Assembly: GCA_963845485.1 (NCBI GenBank)
Contig: CAWJSI010000013.1
Coordinates: forward strand, 186,001-250,000
Direction of reading: 5' to 3'
DNA from: Bog-756 sp963845485
GTDB lineage: Bacteria; Actinomycetota; Acidimicrobiia; Acidimicrobiales; RAAP-2
DNA length: 64,000 bases
Part shown: in pieces, positions 58,805 through 64,000 of the stretch
How the letters are laid out: each line of letters begins with the position of its first letter
Position numbering within the stretch: position 1 is the first letter of the stretch
Notes under the pieces: model-generated
The model's database searches: none
Seen by the model: the letters and a program-made list of their open reading frames with translations, nothing else
What the model was told of the DNA's origin: nothing
Translations under genes and position numbers: made by a program

Positions 58805-58828
58805 GACTATAGTCTGGACAGCTGTCCA
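58805..58828. promoter_or_regulatory. Double palindrome operator/promoter of the divergent CYP51 regulon
   Basis: GACTATAGTC (58805-58814) is a perfect 10-bp palindrome and holds a TATAGT -10 on both strands. TGGACAGCTGTCCA (58815-58828) is a perfect 14-bp palindrome directly beside it. Repeated TGGAC half-sites suggest a TetR dimer-of-dimers site. On the minus strand TATAGT (58806-58811) is 8 bases from ATG 58797. Confidence 0.7.
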
Positions 58829-58986
58829 AGTACAGGGGCACGGGACATATCGTTAGCGGGAGGGGCACCGAAGTAGGCCGATCGGAGGCCGACGAGATCC
58901 CGGCGACTGCCCCACCATGCCATCATCGCCACACGCCGTGCCGACCAGACCGACCAAGCGGAACGCAGCGAACAGGGGGACGTCCA
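58829..58986. other. 5' leader of the rightward CYP51-regulon operon
   Basis: About 160 bases between the operator and the first rightward gene. A start near 58821 would give a long leader. It contains short GC-rich inverted repeats but no gene I can support. Confidence 0.4.
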
Positions 58987-59886
58987 ATGCCGAACGACCA
59001 GCCAGCCGACGGGGGCCGATCACATGCAAATCCCCGGGTCGGGGTCATCGGCCTCGGAGCCATCGGCGATGGCGTGGCCACGAGCGTGTTGCGCGAGGGG
59101 CTGCCGCTCGTGGTTTGTGATGTCCGGGCCGAGGCCACGGCCAACTATGCCGACACGGCCACGGTGGCCTCCTCTCCGGCCGATCTGGTCTCCTCGTCGG
59201 ATGTGGTGGTCGTGGCCGTGGTCAATGACGAGCAGGTCCATGCCGTCCTGTCCGGACCCGAGGGTGGCCTGGCCGCCGCCGACCCGGCGACCACCTTCAT
59301 CGTGGTGAGCACCATCTCGACGCCGTGCATCCAGGCCATCGGAGCCGAGGCCGACGCTCTCGGCGTCGCCGTCATCGACTGCGGGGTGACCGGCGGGCCC
59401 GACGCTGCCGCGTCAGGGGACCTGGTGTGCATGGTGGGAGGTGACCCCGAGGTCATCGACCGGGTCGGGCCCGTGTTCAGCGCCATCAGCTCCCTGGCCG
59501 TGGTCATGGGGCCCTTCGGCACGGGCCTCGCCGCCAAACTCGCCCGCAATCTCATCACCTACGGTTCCTGGCTCGCCGCCTACGAGGGCCAGGAGCTGGC
59601 CGAGGCCGCCGGCATCGACCTGGCCAAGTTGGCTGAGGTGGTCAAGGCCAGCGACGTGCACATCGGTGGGGCCTCCCGACTGATGTTCCGGCCCACCGTG
59701 GCCCCGTTCACCGAGGACGACCATCCGATGATCGTGGACGCCATGCGGTCGGGGGCCTCCCTCGCCCACAAGGACCTGGCCGCCGCCCTCGAACTGGCCG
59801 AGGCGCTCGACGTCGAGCTGCCCCTGGCCACCATGACCGAACACCGTGTCGACGAGATCTTCGGACTGGGAGGGACGGCATCATGA
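58987..59886 (+). CDS. 3-hydroxyisobutyrate-dehydrogenase-like NAD(P) oxidoreductase
   Basis: 299 residues. Beta-hydroxyacid dehydrogenase family: RVGVIGLGAIGDGVATSVLR (GxGxxG), SSSDVVVVAVVNDEQVHAVL, DCGVTGGPDAAASGDLVCMV (substrate loop) and GPFGTGLAAKLARNLITYGS, with the catalytic Lys in AAKLARN. The C-terminal helical domain follows (SGASLAHKDLAAALELAEAL). First gene of the rightward operon; its stop overlaps the aldehyde dehydrogenase ATG. Equivalent of Rv0770 by family and context. The substrate is a beta-hydroxy acid or alcohol, not known. Confidence 0.9.
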   Translation: MPNDQPADGGRSHANPRVGVIGLGAIGDGVATSVLREGLPLVVCDVRAEATANYADTATVASSPADLVSSSDVVVVAVVNDEQVHAVLSGPEGGLAAADPATTFIVVSTISTPCIQAIGAEADALGVAVIDCGVTGGPDAAASGDLVCMVGGDPEVIDRVGPVFSAISSLAVVMGPFGTGLAAKLARNLITYGSWLAAYEGQELAEAAGIDLAKLAEVVKASDVHIGGASRLMFRPTVAPFTEDDHPMIVDAMRSGASLAHKDLAAALELAEALDVELPLATMTEHRVDEIFGLGGTAS

Positions 59887-61355
59887 CGACGAGCCCGGTG
59901 GCCGGTGAGGAGCGGATGCTCATCGACGGAGAACTGCGGAGTGCCCGGTCGGGCCGCACCTTCGAGGTGGTCAACCCGGCCACCGAGGAAATCATCGGCG
60001 TCGTGGCTGACGCCGGGCCCGACGATCTCGACGATGCTGTCATGGCGGCCCGTCGGGCCTTCGACGAGACCGGATGGTCGACCGACGTGGCGTTACGGGT
60101 CCGGGGACTTCGTCAACTGCAGGCCGCGTTCGGAGCCCACGCCGACGAGCTCCGGGCCATGACGGTGGCCGAGACCGGTTCGCCCGTCTCGTTCACCTAC
60201 TCGGCGCAGTTGGACACGCCCGTCGAGGGCCTCGGTTGGGTAGCCGACCTGGCCGAGGGCTACCAGTGGGAGACCGATCTCGGGGACGCGTCGCCGATGG
60301 GGATTCCGTCCCACCGCTGGGTGCGTCGCGAGGCCACCGGCGTGGTGGGAGCCATCACCCCGTGGAACGTGCCCCATCAGATCAACCTGGCCAAGCTGGG
60401 ACCGGCGCTGGCCGCCGGCAACACCGTGGTCCTCAAGCCGGCGCCGGACACGCCGTGGTGCGCCACCGTGCTGGGTCGACTGATCGCCGAGGAGACCGAC
60501 ATCCCGGCGGGTGTGGTCAACATCGTGCCCTCGTCGGAGCACACGGTCGGAGCGCTGTTATCGGCCGACCCGCGGGTGGACCAGATCAGCTTCACCGGCT
60601 CGACCGCCACCGGAAAGCGGGTGATGACCTCAGCAGCCGAATCGCTGAAGAAGGTCTTTTTGGAACTCGGTGGGAAGTCGGCCTTCGTGATCCTGGACGA
60701 CGCCGACCTGAGGGGGGCGTGCGCCACGGCCGCCTTCACCGTCTGCACCCATGCCGGCCAGGGCTGCGCCATCACTACCCGCCTGCTCGTTCCCCGCGAG
60801 CAGTTCGACGAGGCCGTCGAGTCGACGGCCAAGGTGCTGAGCAAGCTCCCCGCCGGGGATCCGCTCGACCCCGGGACCATCTGTGGCCCACTGATCAGCG
60901 CACGCCAGCGGGAGCGGGTGGAGGGCTATCTCAAACTGGCCGTCGAGGAAGGCGGCACCTTTGTCACCGGTGGGGGTCGGCCCGAGGGATTGGACCGGGG
61001 TTTCTTCGTGGAGCCCAGCCTGATCGTGGGAGTGCCCAACACCGCCCGGGTGGCCCGGGAGGAGATCTTCGGGCCGGTCCTCGTGGTCATCCCCCACGAC
61101 GGCGACGATGATGCGGTGGCCCTGGCCAACGACTCCGCCTACGGTCTGTCCGGCTCGGTGTGGTCGGCTGACCGCGACCGTGCCGTCGGGGTGGCCAACC
61201 GGATCCGCACCGGCACCGTGGGCGTCAACGGCGGGCTGTGGTTCAGCCCGGACATGCCCTTTGGGGGCTACAAGCAGTCCGGCGTCGGACGGGAGTCCGG
61301 CGTCGCCGGTTTCGAGGAGTACCTCGAGACCAAGTCGATCGCCGAGCCGGCGTGA
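59883..61355 (+). CDS. Aldehyde dehydrogenase family protein
   Basis: 490 residues. NAD(P)-dependent oxidation of an aldehyde to the acid. GAITPWNVPHQINLAKLGPA, NTVVLKPAPDTPW, QISFTGSTATGKRVMTSAAE (cofactor), KKVFLELGGKSAFVILDDAD (general-base Glu) and CTHAGQGCAITTRLLVPREQ (catalytic Cys in GQGC), then EEIFGPVLVVIPHD and PFGGYKQSGVGRESG. All key residues present. ATGA overlap with the upstream dehydrogenase. Counterpart of aldA (Rv0768). It could oxidise an aldehyde released or formed by the P450s, which is inference. Confidence 0.94.
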   Translation: MTTSPVAGEERMLIDGELRSARSGRTFEVVNPATEEIIGVVADAGPDDLDDAVMAARRAFDETGWSTDVALRVRGLRQLQAAFGAHADELRAMTVAETGSPVSFTYSAQLDTPVEGLGWVADLAEGYQWETDLGDASPMGIPSHRWVRREATGVVGAITPWNVPHQINLAKLGPALAAGNTVVLKPAPDTPWCATVLGRLIAEETDIPAGVVNIVPSSEHTVGALLSADPRVDQISFTGSTATGKRVMTSAAESLKKVFLELGGKSAFVILDDADLRGACATAAFTVCTHAGQGCAITTRLLVPREQFDEAVESTAKVLSKLPAGDPLDPGTICGPLISARQRERVEGYLKLAVEEGGTFVTGGGRPEGLDRGFFVEPSLIVGVPNTARVAREEIFGPVLVVIPHDGDDDAVALANDSAYGLSGSVWSADRDRAVGVANRIRTGTVGVNGGLWFSPDMPFGGYKQSGVGRESGVAGFEEYLETKSIAEPA

Positions 61356-61383
61356 TTGGTCGCCGGGGGAGAGGAAGCAAAGC

Positions 61384-61806
61384 GTGAGCGATAAGCAGAC
61401 GGGCGAGGAAGGCGACAGCGAGAGTGGTCGTGATCCGCAGTCGGCCCGAGCCCTCGGAATGGCCAAGATGGAAGAGGTCTACGGCTTCACCGTCGACCCC
61501 GACGACATGGAGGGTCCCTACGCCGCCTTCACTGTCGACCATCTCTTCGGCTCGGTGTGGACCCGTTCGGCACTCGACCTCCGCGACCGCCGACTGATGA
61601 CCATCGGCGTCCTGGCCGCCCTCGGCCTGGCCCCGCTCATCGAGATCCAGTTCCAGTCGGCGCTGGAGCGTGACGAGCTGACCGTGGAGCAGGTGCGCGA
61701 GACGGTGCTCCACCTGACCCACTACATCGGCTGGCCGCTCTCGACCGAGCTCAGCGGCTCCGCCGAGCGGGTCATCGCCCGACGCCGCGCCGCGGAGGGG
61801 TCATGA
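61384..61806 (+). CDS. Carboxymuconolactone decarboxylase-like protein
   Basis: 140 residues from GTG 61384. An acidic 20-residue start, then MAKMEEVYGFTVDPDDMEGP, FTVDHLFGSVWTRSALDLRD, RRLMTIGVLAALGLAPLIEI and RETVLHLTHYIGWPLSTELS. It has the AhpD/CMD helical fold with the GWP block of 4-carboxymuconolactone decarboxylases and no CxxC, so it is not a peroxidase. Counterpart of Rv0771. The true reaction in this cluster is unknown. It overlaps the SDR start by ATGA. Confidence 0.88.
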   Translation: MSDKQTGEEGDSESGRDPQSARALGMAKMEEVYGFTVDPDDMEGPYAAFTVDHLFGSVWTRSALDLRDRRLMTIGVLAALGLAPLIEIQFQSALERDELTVEQVRETVLHLTHYIGWPLSTELSGSAERVIARRRAAEGS

Positions 61807-62603
61807 ACGCCGCGGACGGGAGTGGGGCCGTCGATCCGTCCCCCATGGTCCGCTTCGATTTCACCGGAAAGGTGGCCATCGTGACCGGTTCGGCCGGTGG
61901 CATCGGTCAGGCCTACGCCGAGGCGCTGGCCGATGCGGGCGCGTCGGTGGTCGTGGCCGACATCACCGAGGACAAGGCCGCCGAGGTGGCCCGTGGCATC
62001 CGTGACGCGGGTGGGCAGGCAAGGTCGGTTCAGGTCGACGTGTCCGATCCTGACTCGGCCCGGGCCATGGCCGAGGCCGCCGTCACCGAGTTCGGTGGGA
62101 TCGACTATCTGGTCAACAACGCCGCCATCTTCGGAGGCATGCAGCTCGATCTGCTGCTCACCGTCGACTGGGAGTACCTCAACCGGTTCCTGTCGGTCAA
62201 TCTGCTCGGCGCGCTGAACTGTGTGCGGGCGTGCTATCCGGCCATGCAGGAGCGCGGGGCCGGGGCCATCGTCAACCAGTCGTCGACCGCGGCCTATCTG
62301 TACGCCGGCTTCTACGGGCTGGCCAAGGCCGGGGTCAACTCGCTCACCCAGCAGATGGCCCACGAACTGGGTGGCCAGCACATCCGCATCAACGCCATCG
62401 CCCCGGGGCCCATCGACACCGAGGCCTCCCGGACGGTCGTGCCCGACGCATTCATGAAGCCGATCCTCGCCGGTCTGGCCCTCAAGCGGCAGGGTGTGCC
62501 GTCCGACCTGGTGGGCATGTGCCTGTTCCTCCTGTCCGACGAGGCCTCTTGGATCACCGGCCACGTGTTCAACGTCGACGGCGGCCAGGTGGTCCGTCCG
62601 TGA
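61803..62603 (+). CDS. SDR oxidoreductase of the rightward operon
   Basis: 266 residues. VAIVTGSAGGIGQAYAEALA (cofactor), VVVADITEDKAAEVARGIRD, DYLVNNAAIFGGMQLDLLLT (NNA), GAIVNQSSTAAYLYAGFYGL and AKAGVNSLTQQMAHELGGQH (Ser-Tyr-Lys), INAIAPGPIDTEASRTVVP and WITGHVFNVDGGQVVRP. A complete classical SDR, probably using NAD. Counterpart of Rv0769. The enoyl-CoA hydratase gene follows after 19 bases. Confidence 0.92.
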   Translation: MNAADGSGAVDPSPMVRFDFTGKVAIVTGSAGGIGQAYAEALADAGASVVVADITEDKAAEVARGIRDAGGQARSVQVDVSDPDSARAMAEAAVTEFGGIDYLVNNAAIFGGMQLDLLLTVDWEYLNRFLSVNLLGALNCVRACYPAMQERGAGAIVNQSSTAAYLYAGFYGLAKAGVNSLTQQMAHELGGQHIRINAIAPGPIDTEASRTVVPDAFMKPILAGLALKRQGVPSDLVGMCLFLLSDEASWITGHVFNVDGGQVVRP

Positions 62604-62622
62604 TCGGGCACCTCGCGCCACA

Positions 62623-63387
62623 GTGAGCGATCACCGGGTCGAACTCGACGACGACGCAGGCGTACGGCTGATCGCCTTTGACCGCGACCAGGCCCGCAAC
62701 GCCTTCGACGCGGCCATGTACCACGCCGTCAACGACGCCCTCATCGGCGCCCTCGCCGATGAGGACATCCACGCCGTCGTGCTCACCGGACGGGGCCGGG
62801 CCTTCACCGCCGGCCAGGACCTCCGCGAGATGGTGGCCATCGCCGCCGGCGAGGGTGGACCGGATGCCGGTTCGGGATTCCGTTCGCTGTTGGACACCGT
62901 GGGCTCGTTCGACAAGCCCCTCCTGGCGGCGGTGCACGGCGTCGGCATGGGTCTCGGTTGCACCCTGCTCGGCCACGTCGATCTGGTCCTCATCGAACGC
63001 GGGGCGCGCCTTCGTGCCCCGTTCGCCGAGATGGGTGTGCCGCCCGAGGCGGCCAGCAGCTGGCTGTTCCCCGAGCGCCTGGGCTGGCAGTGGGCCTCGG
63101 TGCTCCTGCTGGCCTCTGAGTGGATCGACGCCGATCAGGCGGTCGCCGCCGGCCTGGCCCTGCGAGTGTGCGAGGAGGGAACGGTGCTCGACGAGACCCT
63201 GGCCCTCGCTCGCACCATTGCCTCGTTCCCCGGCGAGGCCACCCGGCGGATCAAACAGCTGATGATGGCGGCCCGACGCCCCGACATCGAAGCGGCCCGG
63301 GCCCGGGAGGAGTCGGCATTCGCGGCGCTCTTCGCCGACCCCGATACGAATCCCGGTGACCGCCTGGCCGCCGGCCTGGAGCACTGA
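62623..63387 (+). CDS. Enoyl-CoA hydratase/isomerase family protein
   Basis: 254 residues from GTG 62623. Crotonase fold: VRLIAFDRDQARNAFDAAMY, AVVLTGRGRAFTAGQDLREM, KPLLAAVHGVGMGLGCTLLG (oxyanion loop), LRAPFAEMGVPPEAASSWLF (G-x-PPEA with Glu, the catalytic loop) and AAGLALRVCEEGTVLDETLA. The catalytic Glu region is better preserved than in the crotonase at 13.7 kb. Its place in the CYP51-linked operon suggests breakdown of a CoA-activated product. To my knowledge this gene is not part of the Rv0763c-Rv0771 core. Confidence 0.9.
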   Translation: MSDHRVELDDDAGVRLIAFDRDQARNAFDAAMYHAVNDALIGALADEDIHAVVLTGRGRAFTAGQDLREMVAIAAGEGGPDAGSGFRSLLDTVGSFDKPLLAAVHGVGMGLGCTLLGHVDLVLIERGARLRAPFAEMGVPPEAASSWLFPERLGWQWASVLLLASEWIDADQAVAAGLALRVCEEGTVLDETLALARTIASFPGEATRRIKQLMMAARRPDIEAARAREESAFAALFADPDTNPGDRLAAGLEH

Positions 63388-63395
63388 GCACCCGA

Positions 63396-64000
63396 ATGCG
63401 CCTCGGGATCACCGCCTTTCTCACCGATCGGGACATGGCTCCGGCCGATCTGGCCCGGGCCGCCGAGGAGCGTGGCTTCTACTCCCTCTACGTCCCCGAG
63501 CACACCCATCTGCCGGTGCGGGACGATGCCCCACCCGCCCTCGTCGAGGGAGTGCACCTCGACGACTACCGGCGGAGCCTCGATCCCTTCGTGGCCCTGG
63601 CCACCGCGGCATCGGTCACCCATCACATCCGGCTCGGCACGGGGGTCGTGCTGGCCGCCCAGCACGACCCCATCGTGTTGGCCAAACAGATCGCCACGCT
63701 CGACCACCTGAGCGGAGGACGGGTCGACTTCGGCACCGGCTTCGGCTGGAACCGTGCCGAGGCGGCCGACCACGGGGTCGACTTCGGGCGCCGCCGCCAG
63801 GTGGCCCGGGAGCATGTCTTGTGCATGCAGGCCCTCTGGAGCCAGGAGCAGGCCGAGTTCCACGGGGAGTTCGTCTCGCTCGACCCCTGTTGGAGTTGGC
63901 CCAAGCCTGTCCAGCAGCCCCGGGTCCCGACCCTGGTGGGGGGCGGGGCGACCCCGAAGGTCTTCGAGGCCATCGCCGAGTACGCCGACGGGTGGATGCC
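63396..64000 (+). CDS. LLM-class F420-dependent oxidoreductase, N-terminal part (cut by window edge)
   Basis: 201 codons from ATG 63396, open at the right edge. MRLGITAFLTDRDMAPADLA, RAAEERGFYSLYVPEHTHLP, THHIRLGTGVVLAAQHDPIV and LAKQIATLDHLSGGRVDFGT, GFGWNRAEAADHGVDFGRRR are typical of the F420-dependent LLM subfamily TIGR03619. It starts 8 bases after the enoyl-CoA hydratase stop, so it belongs to the same rightward operon. Confidence 0.9.
   Translation, partial: MRLGITAFLTDRDMAPADLARAAEERGFYSLYVPEHTHLPVRDDAPPALVEGVHLDDYRRSLDPFVALATAASVTHHIRLGTGVVLAAQHDPIVLAKQIATLDHLSGGRVDFGTGFGWNRAEAADHGVDFGRRRQVAREHVLCMQALWSQEQAEFHGEFVSLDPCWSWPKPVQQPRVPTLVGGGATPKVFEAIAEYADGWM

Noticed and set aside
53384..63387. 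Natural-product biosynthesis cluster because of two P450s and redox genes.
   Set aside because: There is no synthase, cyclase or NRPS/PKS gene, and the set matches a conserved mycobacterial locus instead.

Overview
The window is a stretch of a GC-rich bacterial chromosome of the Actinomycetota. Pointers are a LexA box of the CGAAC-N4-GTTCG type, GTG starts, F420-type LLM oxidoreductases, DUF3039, DUF1707 and SCO6745-family genes, BioB with the actinobacterial helper BsaP, and a CYP51 operon arranged as in Mycobacterium. The gene mix and many leaderless-looking starts would suit the class Acidimicrobiia, but that placement is inference. No plasmid, phage or CRISPR is seen. Both edges cut genes.

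Layout. 1-7.5 kb: SCO6745-family fragment, NfeD-SPFH pair, TMEM175-like channel, ABC-F ATPase, and a coupled maf-dusB-SDR operon. 7.5-16 kb: DUF3039 protein, bsaP-bioB divergent from an acyl-CoA dehydrogenase, a second ABC-F, a degenerate PAP2 protein, enoyl-CoA hydratase and ahcY. 16-22.5 kb: pirin, the coupled metY-metX pair, an orphan regulator-like protein, a hydrolase and an MpaB-family oxygenase. 22.7-25.2 kb: a secreted GH-A-like glycosidase ending in three DNA-identical Ig-like repeats. 25.2-30.1 kb: a gene-poor, visibly less GC-rich island with a 16-bp perfect inverted repeat, a TetR/SDR/NADP-reductase module, tRNA-Ala and several orphan ORFs. 30-41.3 kb: a LppX-like protein, leuS, LLM oxidoreductase, DUF1707 protein, PAC2, phosphotransferase, thioredoxin (CnoX-like), a FolP2-like protein, holA and a DUF2510 protein. 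41.5-46.6 kb: the SOS mutasome imuA-imuB-dnaE2 under a LexA box, with an unusually short ImuB. 46.6-47.2 kb: an intergenic region with a candidate structured RNA. 47-53.4 kb: Na+/H+ antiporter, PEP-mutase-like protein, patatin, VOC protein, quinone oxidoreductase and a serine hydrolase.

53.4-64 kb is the most interesting part. A divergent pair of operons leaves one palindromic promoter region near 58.8 kb. Leftward run a 59-codon leaderless ORF, TetR, a CYP123-like P450, an SDR, CYP51, a 3Fe-4S ferredoxin, an NTF2-fold protein and a DUF427 protein. Rightward run a 3-hydroxyisobutyrate-dehydrogenase-like protein, aldehyde dehydrogenase, carboxymuconolactone-decarboxylase-like protein, SDR, enoyl-CoA hydratase and an LLM oxidoreductase. 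The gene set matches Mycobacterium tuberculosis Rv0763c-Rv0771 (from memory) with extra members. It looks like an intact oxidative regulon for a sterol- or terpenoid-like substrate that nobody has defined.

Many genes carry a TANNNT hexamer 5-9 bases before the start codon, so leaderless transcription appears to be the rule here.
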